Origin: an uncultured Collinsella sp.
GTDB taxonomy: Bacteria; Actinomycetota; Coriobacteriia; Coriobacteriales; Coriobacteriaceae
Direction: 5' to 3'
Assembly (NCBI GenBank): GCA_900554455.1
Contig: USHT01000009.1
Coordinates: 1-13,264, forward strand
DNA: 13,264 bases
Numbering within the stretch: position 1 is the stretch's first letter; the number at the start of each line of letters is the position of its first letter. The notes beneath the pieces were generated by a model. The model searched no databases. It had not been told where the DNA came from and saw nothing but the letters and a program-made list of their open reading frames with translations. Positions 1-6,176 of the stretch are shown here, one piece after another. A program made the translations under genes and the position numbers.

Positions 1-32
1 CCGCATCGCCCGGCCAGGTCCGACAGGTTGCG

Positions 33-860
33 TTAACGAGCCGCCAAGATGGCGTCGATGAGCGTCAGTACGCCCCCGTCGTTGTTGCTCGGAATGCGCC
101 ATTTGGCATGCGCGTTCATGTGCTCCTCGGCATTGTCCACGATAAAGCTGTGACCGACACGCTCCAGCATGGGGATATCGTTGTAGGTGTCGCCCACGGC
201 GGCAGCATCGGCAATATCGATGCCCAGTTGCTCGCACAGATGCGCCACGCCGGCGCCCTTGTCGACGCCTAGGTTCATAAAGTCGATCCACTCGCGACCG
301 GCATTGGTGACATAGAGCTGGTCGGAGAACGCGGGGTTATAGGTCTCGCGGAACGCGGGCTCGGCATCGTAGGCAGGGAAGAAGATCGAGATCTTGTTGG
401 ACTCGAGATCGAGGCCCTCAAAGGTGTCGACGTAGTTGATCGTGTTGTAGTAGACGCTGATCTCGTCGTGATACTGGTGGTCGCGGGCGAGCACATAGAA
501 CTCGTCGTAGCAGCACAGGACGGGAACGGCGCGCGAGTCCTCCGAGGCACGGGCAAGCACCTGCTGATACAGCTCCACGTCGATGTTGCTCTTATAGATA
601 TAGTTGCCGCGATAGATGACGCAGGCACCGTTGTCGGGACAAAACGCGAGTCGGTTCTTGATGCCCTCGAACATTTCCTCGAGTTTGGGGGCGGGGCGTC
701 CGCTGGCGGGGCAGAATACGATACCGGCATCGGCGAGCTTGTCCAGACGCTCATCGAGGCCCTGGGGCAGCACGCGCTCGTCAGTGAGAAGCGTCTTGTC
801 CATATCGACGGCGAGAATCTTAATGTTGCCGATATTGGCATCCGATTCGTAAGTTTGCAT
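33..860 (-). CDS. HAD-superfamily hydrolase, Cof-type (subclass IIB) phosphatase
   Basis: Likely cytoplasmic Mg-dependent phosphatase acting on sugar phosphates or a related small metabolite; the substrate cannot be read from the sequence. All four HAD motifs are visible in the 275-residue product: motif I DMDKTLL with nucleophile Asp19 and acid/base Asp21, motif II Ser53 in PASGR, motif III Lys201 in DKGAG, and motif IV GDTYND with Asp224 and Asp228. The roughly 130 residues between motifs II and III fit the type IIB cap of the Cof/YidA group, and the length is typical. The ATG at 860 is preceded by GAAAGGCG. The gene is divergent from the argG leader, about 145 bases from that promoter. No terminator is visible in the 32 bases downstream. 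Family assignment is firm; substrate is unknown. Confidence 0.93.
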   Translation of the reverse strand: MQTYESDANIGNIKILAVDMDKTLLTDERVLPQGLDERLDKLADAGIVFCPASGRPAPKLEEMFEGIKNRLAFCPDNGACVIYRGNYIYKSNIDVELYQQVLARASEDSRAVPVLCCYDEFYVLARDHQYHDEISVYYNTINYVDTFEGLDLESNKISIFFPAYDAEPAFRETYNPAFSDQLYVTNAGREWIDFMNLGVDKGAGVAHLCEQLGIDIADAAAVGDTYNDIPMLERVGHSFIVDNAEEHMNAHAKWRIPSNNDGGVLTLIDAILAAR

Positions 861-1003
861 AAAAACGCGCCTTTCGTTTCGAAATTGTTTCAGACGTTAT
901 AACCATCAACTGGTAGTCGGGCGTATTTTCGCAGGATTGGCGCGTATTTGCACCATGATTCACAAAGTAATGAAAAAACTTTTCAGAAATTTGAATTTGT
1001 CGC

Positions 1004-1031
1004 TTGTGAAGCGGGCACTTTAGCGTAATAT
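1004..1031 (+). promoter_or_regulatory. Candidate promoter of the argG leader transcript
   Basis: TTGTGA (1004-1009), a 16-base spacer and TAATAT (1026-1031) form a good sigma-70-type promoter inside an A+T-rich stretch. Transcription would start near 1038. This gives a leader of about 375 bases before argG, enough to hold the Arg-rich leader ORF and the structures at 1196-1320. No better promoter was seen closer to argG. No clear ARG box (TGAAT-N4-ATTCA type) was found here. Confidence 0.55.
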
Positions 1032-1134
1032 AGCGACCATCGAAAACGGAGGCGGAAAAACAGCCGTTTACCGAGGAATAGGTACCGTTTACGATATAAC
1101 AATTGCGCCCGGCGATAAGCGAAAGGAGAGGCAG

Positions 1135-1209
1135 ATGCAGTTCGTACAGATCATCACCACTGCAGACAATGCCATCCGACGCCAGCGCGCAATTTCCCGA
1201 CGACGATAA
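1135..1209 (+). CDS. Arg-rich leader peptide upstream of argG (24 aa)
   Basis: An ATG at 1135 follows AAAGGAGAG (1122-1130), with the AGGAG core six bases from the start, one of the best ribosome binding sites in the window. The frame closes at TAA (1207-1209) after 24 codons. The peptide begins MQFVQII and its last ten residues are RRQRAISRRR: six Arg, three of them directly before the stop. Four of the six Arg codons are CGA, while all twelve Arg codons of argG itself are CGC or CGT, so the leader is poised to stall. Lying upstream of argG, which makes the arginine precursor argininosuccinate, it fits an attenuation leader that senses charged Arg-tRNA. Coding status is inferred from the binding site, composition and position. 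Confidence 0.75.
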   Translation: MQFVQIITTADNAIRRQRAISRRR

Positions 1210-1320
1210 CAATCGTCTCTGTCCGCATGGGGCGAAAAGCTCCAACAGAGTCATTTTGAGGTCGTTGGGTTTTAGCACGACATTGCTGCATGTTTCTAGG
1301 GCATGTATGTGCTGATTTTT
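1196..1320 (+). promoter_or_regulatory. Candidate arginine attenuator: competing RNA structures before argG
   Basis: Several mutually exclusive pairings follow or overlap the leader's Arg codons. CCCGACGAC (1196-1204, covering the terminal Arg codons) can pair with GTCGTTGGG (1261-1269) over 9 bp with one G-U. The same GTCGT (1261-1265) can pair with ACGAC (1277-1281), which would break the terminator stem at 1272-1278. Local hairpins GACGAT/ATCGTC (1202-1207/1212-1217) and CTCTGT/ACAGAG (1217-1222/1245-1250, with inner GGGGC/GCTCC) also form. Model: a ribosome stalled on the last Arg codons hides 1196-1204, freeing 1261-1269 to make the antiterminator; with enough arginine, 1261-1269 is captured and the terminator forms. 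Bases 1321-1414 hold no further structure I recognise except the argG ribosome binding site. Confidence 0.5.
1272..1320 (+). terminator. Putative attenuator terminator in the argG leader
   Basis: TTAGCAC (1272-1278) pairs with GTGCTGA (1309-1315) over 7 bp with one wobble. Inside it TGCATG (1287-1292) pairs with CATGTA (1302-1307) over 6 bp around a 9-base loop. A run of five T follows (1316-1320, then GCTATTT). The internal loop is asymmetric (8 bases against 1), which weakens the hairpin, so efficiency is uncertain. The T run and its place between leader ORF and argG support an attenuator role. Confidence 0.45.
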
Positions 1321-1414
1321 GCTATTTAACCTGATATTGCACGGTATTTGACCTCAAGGTGACTTGCAACTGACCGATGTTCTAACTAGCTACCAAGGGC
1401 GAAAGGAAACAGCC

Positions 1415-2641
1415 ATGAGCAAGGAAAAAGTCGTTCTCGCATATTCCGGTGGTCTTGATACATCCGTATGTGTCAAGTGGCTCCAGGATGAGAAGAATCT
1501 CGATGTCGTTTGTGTCTGCGGCAATGTGGGCCAGGAGGAGACCGGTCTGGATGCCAAGAAGCAGAAGGCACTCGACCTGGGCGTTCTCGATTGCCAGGTG
1601 CTCGACCTGCGCGACGAATTCTCCGATGAGTTCCTGACTAAGGCCATCGCCGCCAACTCCATGTATGAGAACAAGTACCCGCTGCTCTCCGCCCTGTCTC
1701 GTCCGCTGCTCGCCAAGAAGCTCGTCGAGGTCGCTCACGAGTTTGGTGCGACCTACGTTGCCCATGGCTGCACCGGCAAGGGTAACGACCAGGTTCGTTT
1801 TGAGGCTGCCGTCAAGGCCCTCGATCCCGAGCTTAAGGTTATCGCTCCGGTTCGTGAGTGGGATCTGAAGTGCCGTCCCGACGAGGTCGCCTATGCCCAC
1901 GCCCACAACGTGCCGGTTCCCGAGGGTGCCAACGACAACCCCTATTCCATCGACGACAACTTGTGGGGTCGCGCCATTGAGTGCGGCCATCTGGAGGATC
2001 CCTGGAACGAGCCGCTCGACGACGCTTGGGTTATGACCAAGAATCCCGAGGACACGCCCGACACCCCGACCTACACCGAGATTGAGTTTGAGGCCGGCAA
2101 GCCCGTCGCCGTCGACGGCAAGAAGATGAAGCTCTCCGAGATTGTCATCGCCCTCAACAAGATTTCGGGCGACAACGGCTTTGGCCGTCTCGACCTGGTC
2201 GAGGACCGTTTGGTGGGCCTCAAGAGCCGCGAGTGCTACGAGGTTCCCGGCGCCCTGACGCTTATCACCGCCCATAAGGCGCTCGAGGACATTTGCGTTG
2301 AGGGCGATCTGCTCAAGACCAAGATCAAGCTCGAGCAGGATTGGGCTACCGCCGTGTACAACGGCCAGTGGTATAGCCCGCTCAAAAACGCGCTCGACGC
2401 CTTTATGGCCGACACCCAGAAGTTCGTGACCGGCACCGTCCGTCTGAAGTTCTTTAAGGGCAACTGCCACGTTGTCGGCCGCAAGAGCCCCTTTAGCCTC
2501 TACGACTACGGTCTGGCCACCTACGACCGCGACACTACGTTTGACGAGAAGGCCAGTGCCGGCTTTATCGAGATCGACACGCTGTCGCTCAAGACGTGGG
2601 CTAAGGTCCAGGGTCCCAGCTCCGCTGCCGCCCAGGCCTAA
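1415..2641 (+). CDS. argG: Argininosuccinate synthase
   Basis: Cytoplasmic enzyme of the penultimate arginine step: citrulline + aspartate + ATP give argininosuccinate + AMP + PPi. The product is 408 residues, normal for the family. The N-terminal ATP-pyrophosphatase P-loop reads YSGGLDTS (residues 10-17). The second signature, AHGCTGKGNDQVRFE, is at 116-130, and the synthetase-domain stretch DNPYSIDDNLWGRAIE follows. The ATG at 1415 is chosen over one 17 codons upstream because GAAAGGAAA (1401-1409) sits at the right distance and MSKEKVVLAYSGG is the usual start. It follows the candidate attenuator leader and precedes argH, from which it is separated by a terminator and about 420 bases. All Arg codons are CGC or CGT, unlike the CGA-rich leader. 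Confidence 0.98.
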   Translation: MSKEKVVLAYSGGLDTSVCVKWLQDEKNLDVVCVCGNVGQEETGLDAKKQKALDLGVLDCQVLDLRDEFSDEFLTKAIAANSMYENKYPLLSALSRPLLAKKLVEVAHEFGATYVAHGCTGKGNDQVRFEAAVKALDPELKVIAPVREWDLKCRPDEVAYAHAHNVPVPEGANDNPYSIDDNLWGRAIECGHLEDPWNEPLDDAWVMTKNPEDTPDTPTYTEIEFEAGKPVAVDGKKMKLSEIVIALNKISGDNGFGRLDLVEDRLVGLKSRECYEVPGALTLITAHKALEDICVEGDLLKTKIKLEQDWATAVYNGQWYSPLKNALDAFMADTQKFVTGTVRLKFFKGNCHVVGRKSPFSLYDYGLATYDRDTTFDEKASAGFIEIDTLSLKTWAKVQGPSSAAAQA

Positions 2642-2796
2642 GGCTTTTCCTTCCCTTGGTATCCGCGCGGCCCATCCGCGTGATACAAAACGGGCGCACG
2701 GGGTCCCTACCTTTCGTTATGCTTGCTGACACTTCTTAACATCGGTGGCCCCTACGTTCCGCCCGCATATATGATGCCGCATCTGCGGCTGAGTCC

Positions 2797-2830
2797 GAGC
2801 CCCGCCGGGGTTGTCCGGCGGGGCTCTTTC
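2797..2830 (+). terminator. Intrinsic terminator after argG
   Basis: GAGCCCCGCCGG (2797-2808) and CCGGCGGGGCTC (2815-2826) form a perfect 12-bp stem with a six-base loop, followed by a short T-rich stretch (TTTCT). The stem is very strong but the T tract is poor, so some readthrough toward argH is possible. Confidence 0.75.
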
Positions 2831-2878
2831 TATCAATTTGAGGGCTTTACACCTTTATTTATTCGAGGAGTATCCATT

Positions 2879-2986
2879 ATGTTCAATGCGGTTGGCGGGA
2901 GTCGAAGGGCGCCAAGTGACAGGTGCGTCACTTCTTTGCAAATTAGCTGCATGGACCCGCGCACGGTGGGGGATGTGCAAAACTAG
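2879..2986 (+). CDS. Possible short ORF upstream of argH (35 aa, uncharacterised)
   Basis: An ATG at 2879 lies eight bases after GAGGAG (2865-2870), a strong ribosome binding site for an otherwise empty stretch. The frame runs 35 codons to TAG (2984-2986). The peptide begins MFNAVGGSRRAPSDR, with an Arg-Arg pair at 9-10 and four Arg in all. A perfect hairpin (2914-2933) follows the Arg pair. A second hairpin, AGCGGTT/AATCGCT (2985-2991/2996-3002, one wobble), starts at the stop codon. It might be a second leader peptide controlling argH, or the remnant of a gene start. No convincing promoter or T-tailed terminator accompanies it, so the regulatory reading is much weaker than for argG. Confidence 0.35.
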   Translation: MFNAVGGSRRAPSDRCVTSLQISCMDPRTVGDVQN

Positions 2987-3064
2987 CGGTTGATAAATCG
3001 CTTTAGGGACAGGGTGCCTTGCTTTGGGCGCTTGTTTTGGTATTTGGAGAAAGGGGACGGTTCC
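2914..3064 (+). repeat. REP-like hairpin and repeat words upstream of argH
   Basis: AAGTGAC (2914-2920) and GTCACTT (2927-2933) form a perfect 7-bp hairpin with a six-base loop. Two further words follow, AGGGACAGGGTGCC (3005-3018) and AAAGGGGACGGTTCC (3050-3064). These resemble, from memory, scattered GGGACAGG/GGGACGG repeat words of REP-type elements in various bacteria. No transposase is present. Only one copy of the full arrangement is in the window, so the repeat nature is inferred. Confidence 0.25.
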
Positions 3065-4495
3065 ATGGCTCTTTGGGGCGGTCGTTTTGAGGCAGGCGTG
3101 GCCGAGGTCACGCAGGAGTTTGGCGCGTCGCTGCCGGTCGACAAACATCTCTATAAGCAGGATATCGCCGGCTCTAAGGCGCATGCCAAAATGCTGGCGG
3201 CCCAGGGCATCATCAGTGCCGAGGACGAGCAGGCGATTGCCAAGGGCCTGACCGAAATCGAACAGGATATCGATGCCGGCAACTTTACCTTCGACATCAA
3301 CGACGAGGACATTCATATGTCCATCGAGAGCGAGCTGACGCGTCGCATCGGCGAGGCGGGCAAGCGCTTGCATACCGGACGTTCGCGCAACGACCAGGTT
3401 GCGACCGATACGCGCCTGGGCGTCAAGGCGCTGGCCAGGGAGCTCATGGAGGCCAATCTTGAGCTGCGCCATGTGCTGGTGGATGCGGCTAAGAAGTACG
3501 ACAAAGTGATTCTACCTGGCTACACGCACATGCAGCATGCTCAGCCCGTGCTGCTGTCGCATCATCTGCTGGCGTATTCCTGGATGTTCGCGCGCGACTT
3601 TACACGGCTAAAGGCCGCCTTTGATGCCGCTGACAACTGCCCGCTGGGTGCTGCCGCTCTTGCCGGTACGAGCTATCCGCTCGATCGCCAGATGACGGCT
3701 GCCGAGCTTGGCTTTGCGGGTGTGATTCCCAACTCGCTCGATGCGGTTTCCGACCGTGATTTCCTGCTCGATCTGCATTACGCCGGCTCCGTCATGGCCA
3801 TGCACCTGTCGCGTCTTTCCGAGGAGATTGTGCTGTGGTCGAGCTCCGAATTCGGCTTTATCACGCTTTCCGACTCCTATTCCACCGGCTCGTCCATCAT
3901 GCCGCAGAAGAAGAACCCCGACTTTGCCGAGCTTATCCGCGGCAAGAGCGGCCGTGTGTATGGCAACCTGTTGCAGCTGCTCGTAACCATGAAGGGCTTG
4001 CCGCTTGCTTATAACAAGGACTTGCAGGAGGACAAGGAGGGCGCGCTCGATACCGCTCACACGCTCATGCAGTGCCTGTCGGTTATGGCCGGTATGATTT
4101 CGACTTGGACCGTCAACGAGGATGCCATGGCGCGCGAGTGCGGCGTGGGACACCTTGCCGCTACCGATGTTGCCGATTACCTGGCTAAGCGTGGCCTGCC
4201 GTTCCGCGAGGCACACGCCGTGGTGGGCCATCTGGTCCTGATGTGCGAGAAGCGCGGCTGCAATCTTGAGGACCTGCCGTTTGAGGTGTTCCAGGAGGCG
4301 AGCCCGCTCTTTGAGCACGACATTACCGAGGCGCTCGACATCCCGTCGATTGTCGCTGCACGCACGACCGAGGGCGGTACCGCCCCTGCCGCCGTTGCCG
4401 TGCAGCTGCAGCGTGCCGAGGCACAGCTCGTGGCCGACGAGGGCGTGTTTGGATCGCTGACCAAGGTCGTCGAGATGGGCCACGGGATAAAGTAA
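3065..4495 (+). CDS. argH: Argininosuccinate lyase
   Basis: Cytoplasmic last enzyme of arginine synthesis, splitting argininosuccinate into arginine and fumarate; homotetramer of the fumarase/aspartase superfamily. The 476-residue product has the family signatures in order: start MALWGGRFE, HTGRSRNDQ at 103-111, GYTHMQHAQP at 152-161 with the catalytic Thr-His pair (154-155), and GSSIMPQKKNPD from 275 carrying the catalytic Ser loop. The ATG at 3065 is preferred over one 25 codons upstream because homologs begin MALWGGRF and AAAGGGG (3050-3056) precedes it. That binding site lies inside the REP-like word AAAGGGGACGGTTCC. It is the second gene of the arginine block; the terminator after argG suggests partly separate expression. 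Confidence 0.98.
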   Translation: MALWGGRFEAGVAEVTQEFGASLPVDKHLYKQDIAGSKAHAKMLAAQGIISAEDEQAIAKGLTEIEQDIDAGNFTFDINDEDIHMSIESELTRRIGEAGKRLHTGRSRNDQVATDTRLGVKALARELMEANLELRHVLVDAAKKYDKVILPGYTHMQHAQPVLLSHHLLAYSWMFARDFTRLKAAFDAADNCPLGAAALAGTSYPLDRQMTAAELGFAGVIPNSLDAVSDRDFLLDLHYAGSVMAMHLSRLSEEIVLWSSSEFGFITLSDSYSTGSSIMPQKKNPDFAELIRGKSGRVYGNLLQLLVTMKGLPLAYNKDLQEDKEGALDTAHTLMQCLSVMAGMISTWTVNEDAMARECGVGHLAATDVADYLAKRGLPFREAHAVVGHLVLMCEKRGCNLEDLPFEVFQEASPLFEHDITEALDIPSIVAARTTEGGTAPAAVAVQLQRAEAQLVADEGVFGSLTKVVEMGHGIK

Positions 4496-4546
4496 GGGTT
4501 TGGCCGAAGCTGTTTTTGCCATTTATTGAGGAATCATTTTTTGCTT

Positions 4547-4580
4547 TACGGACGTCTGCTGATGTGAGCGTCCGTATTTT
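4547..4580 (+). terminator. Probable terminator after argH
   Basis: TACGGACG (4547-4554) and CGTCCGTA (4569-4576) form a perfect 8-bp stem with a 14-base loop, followed by TTTTGTT. It starts about 50 bases after the argH stop. The loop is large, so strength is uncertain. Confidence 0.6.
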
Positions 4581-4788
4581 GTTGCTATGGGGGAGGGGCT
4601 TGTCGAGAAGTTCTGTAGGACCTTTGGGCAGGTTGTGAAGGGGTTACGTTCGCGGGCGGCAACCGACCGCCTGCTCTGTTCGATGCGGTTGATGGGCGGT
4701 CGGATGGTACTCTAATCGGGCTTCGAAACAGAAGTGACACATATGGAGCGCTTTAATAAATTGCAACGTTTCAATAAACAGCTTTTTG
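4581..4788. other. Gene-free stretch with two alternative hairpins
   Basis: No gene is seen between the argH terminator and the ndk promoter. GCGGGCGG (4652-4659) can pair with CCGCCTGC (4667-4674, one G-T). CCGACCGCC (4663-4671) can instead pair perfectly with GGCGGTCGG (4695-4703). The two are mutually exclusive because they share 4667-4671. No promoter or T tract clearly frames them, so a small RNA is not supported. Confidence 0.3.
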
Positions 4789-4817
4789 TTTAACTGCAGC
4801 TAAAACTCTGTTACGAT
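4789..4817 (+). promoter_or_regulatory. Promoter of ndk, extended -10 type
   Basis: The extended -10 element TGT-TACGAT (4809-4817) lies 17 bases after a weak -35, TTTAAC (4789-4794). The surrounding DNA is A+T-rich, and ndk starts 65 bases downstream. Confidence 0.5.
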
Positions 4818-4881
4818 GCAGTCCAGGCGGGTGCCGGAATGGGACTTGGGCACGCGCGAACCTACTTGAAAGGCTACTTTT

Positions 4882-5286
4882 ATGGCTATCGAGAAGACCT
4901 TCATCATGATTAAGCCCGACGCCGTGCGCGACCGCAAGATCGGCGAGATCGTTGCTCGCATTGAGCGCAGCGGCCTTGTCATCGAGCGCATGGAGATGAC
5001 CACGCTCGAGCGCGCTACCGTCGAGGAGCACTACGCCCATCTGGCCGACAAGCCCTTCTTTGGCGGTCTCTGCGACTTTATGACGAGCGGTCCGGTCGTC
5101 AAGATGGTCGTTTCCGGTCTCTCCGCTGTTGCTAAGATGCGCACCCTCATGGGCGCTACCAACCCGCTTGAGGCTGCTCCTGGTACCATCCGCGGCGACT
5201 TTGCCGTCGATGTCAACGCCAACGTGATCCACGGCTCCGACTGCCTGGAGAACGCCGAGATTGAGATCAAGCGCTTCTTTGGCTAA
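4882..5286 (+). CDS. ndk: Nucleoside diphosphate kinase
   Basis: Transfers the gamma phosphate from ATP to nucleoside diphosphates through a phosphohistidine, keeping (d)NTP pools balanced in the cytoplasm. The 134-residue product is a standard short bacterial NDK. Family nucleotide-site residues are present: Lys11 in MIKPDAV, Arg87, Thr93, Arg104 and Asn114, with catalytic His117 in NVIHGSD. The residue after HGSD is Cys121, where many homologs have Ser; this is outside the catalytic set. The ATG at 4882 follows GAAAGG (4868-4873). The gene is monocistronic, with its own promoter upstream and strong hairpins downstream, and is convergent with rpiB. Confidence 0.98.
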   Translation: MAIEKTFIMIKPDAVRDRKIGEIVARIERSGLVIERMEMTTLERATVEEHYAHLADKPFFGGLCDFMTSGPVVKMVVSGLSAVAKMRTLMGATNPLEAAPGTIRGDFAVDVNANVIHGSDCLENAEIEIKRFFG

Positions 5287-5324
5287 ACCAGCTTTGACTC
5301 CTTAAAGCTGTTAGCGTGTGGCTT

Positions 5325-5360
5325 GGGCGCCGCGGAACTCCATCCGCGGCGCCCTTTTAT
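5325..5360 (+). terminator. Intrinsic terminator of ndk
   Basis: GGGCGCCGCGG (5325-5335) and CCGCGGCGCCC (5344-5354) form a perfect 11-bp stem with an 8-base loop, followed by TTTTATT. A smaller hairpin, CAGCTTT/AAAGCTG (5289-5295/5304-5310), lies between it and the ndk stop. Confidence 0.9.
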
Positions 5361-5372
5361 TCCAAAATCTAT

Positions 5373-5413
5373 GCAGGGGCCCGCTCGGACATGTGTTCCG
5401 AGCGGGCCCCTGC
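5373..5413 (-). terminator. Strong 17-bp hairpin, terminator of rpiB
   Basis: Seventeen bases (5373-5389) are the exact reverse complement of 5397-5413, with a 7-base loop. Read on the minus strand it follows the rpiB stop by 24 bases and is trailed by a T-rich stretch (ATAGATTTTGG). With the adjacent ndk terminator it insulates two convergent genes. Confidence 0.8.
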
Positions 5414-5437
5414 TGTTAGCTTGTGGCACTGAATAGT

Positions 5438-5905
5438 TTAGGCTTCGTCGACGATCTTAAGGGCGCGCGTGTGATCGATCTCGTTGAGGAGGTTAACGCG
5501 ACGCTCGTGACGACCACCCTCAAACTCGGCGTCGAGCCACTCGTCGACGATCATCTTGGCGAGCTCGGAGCCCACGACGCGGGCGCCAAAAGCGAGCACG
5601 TTGGTATTGTTGTGCATGCGGGAGAGCTTGGCGCTGAAGGGCTCGGAGCACACGACGGCGCGAACGCCCTCCACCTTGTTGGCAGCCAGGCTGATGCCGA
5701 CACCGGTACCGCAGATCAGGATACCCAGGTCGACGTCACCGTTGGCCACGGCCTTACCCACCTTGTAGCCGGCGATGGGGTAATCGAAGCTCTCGGAGGT
5801 GTCGGTTCCAAAGTTCACGACCTCACAGCCGCGCTCCTTCAGGTGCTCGGAGATGATGTTCTTGAGCTCGACGGCGGCGTGGTCGTTACCGATACCGATC
5901 TTCAT
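5438..5905 (-). CDS. rpiB: Ribose-5-phosphate isomerase B
   Basis: Interconverts ribulose 5-phosphate and ribose 5-phosphate in the non-oxidative pentose phosphate pathway; RpiB/LacAB family. The 155-residue product shows NDHA with Asp8 and His9, the anion-hole loop CGTGVG with catalytic Cys65, His98 and the phosphate-binding GGRHERR near 130-136. These match RpiB rather than the LacAB subunits, although allose-6-phosphate isomerase activity cannot be excluded. The start at 5905 (MKIGIGNDHA) is chosen over one 72 codons upstream because AGAGGAA precedes it and the upstream residues are non-homologous. The gene stands alone, divergent from the cysteine desulfidase, with a palindromic operator candidate about 85 bases upstream. 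Confidence 0.95.
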   Translation of the reverse strand: MKIGIGNDHAAVELKNIISEHLKERGCEVVNFGTDTSESFDYPIAGYKVGKAVANGDVDLGILICGTGVGISLAANKVEGVRAVVCSEPFSAKLSRMHNNTNVLAFGARVVGSELAKMIVDEWLDAEFEGGRHERRVNLLNEIDHTRALKIVDEA

Positions 5906-5987
5906 GGATGGTTCCTCTCTGGTCTGTGCGGCGCAAATGCTAAAGGTGTTTACCGCGTTCGACTGCATGATAGCGCGACTTTTGAGT

Positions 5988-6017
5988 AAACGCTCGAGCG
6001 TTTTTTGGTCAAACGCT
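5988..6017. promoter_or_regulatory. Palindromic operator candidate between rpiB and the cysteine desulfidase
   Basis: AAACGCTCGAGCGTTT (5988-6003) is a perfect 16-base palindrome with a central CG-rich core. A third half-site, AAACGCT, recurs at 6011-6017. No loop is possible at the centre, so a protein-binding site is likelier than an RNA hairpin. The form resembles LacI-family operators. It is 83 bases from the rpiB start and about 170 from the desulfidase start. A weak extended -10, TGT-TATCAA (6113-6121), is the only promoter hint on the plus strand. Confidence 0.45.
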
Positions 6018-6176
6018 TTAGCAGGCAACAAGACTGGCTTCTCGTGAATGAATGCTGTCAGTTTGTGCTTGAGCGCCGTCCGCCGGAACCATGGTTGCGG
6101 TTTTTGATGCATTGTTATCAAATAAAGGAGCTAACTTTTTTGAGAGCCCAGCCCGTTATGCAAGCAGGAGATACCT

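Noticed and set aside
820..1278. Minus-strand 152-codon ORF (GTG start) over the argG leader, overlapping the HAD gene start
   Set aside because: No ribosome binding site before the GTG or the first internal ATG, no recognised domain, and it overlaps the HAD start by 41 bases. An open frame this long in moderate-GC DNA is somewhat unusual, so it is not excluded, but the plus-strand leader explains the region better.
1364..1414. Seventeen-codon N-terminal extension of argG
   Set aside because: No binding site before the upstream ATG and homologs start at MSKEKVVLAYSGG-like residues.
1321..1414. Possible ArgR box or second promoter close to argG
   Set aside because: No TGAAT-N4-ATTCA-like site and no correctly spaced -35/-10 pair could be found.
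1038..1414. T-box riboswitch in the argG leader
   Set aside because: No T-box bulge sequence (AGGGTGGNACCGCG-like) is present; GGTACCG at 1081-1087 is too short and lies before the leader ORF.
1382..2470. Long minus-strand ORF antisense to argG
   Set aside because: Shadow of the argG codon pattern; Leu/Gly/Val-rich translation with no domain.
3608..4522. Long minus-strand ORF antisense to argH
   Set aside because: Shadow of argH; His/Gln-rich translation typical of antisense frames.
5906..6121. Seventy-two-codon N-terminal extension of rpiB
   Set aside because: RpiB proteins start at the MKIGIGNDHA strand; AGAGGAA supports the internal start, and the extension would cover the palindrome.
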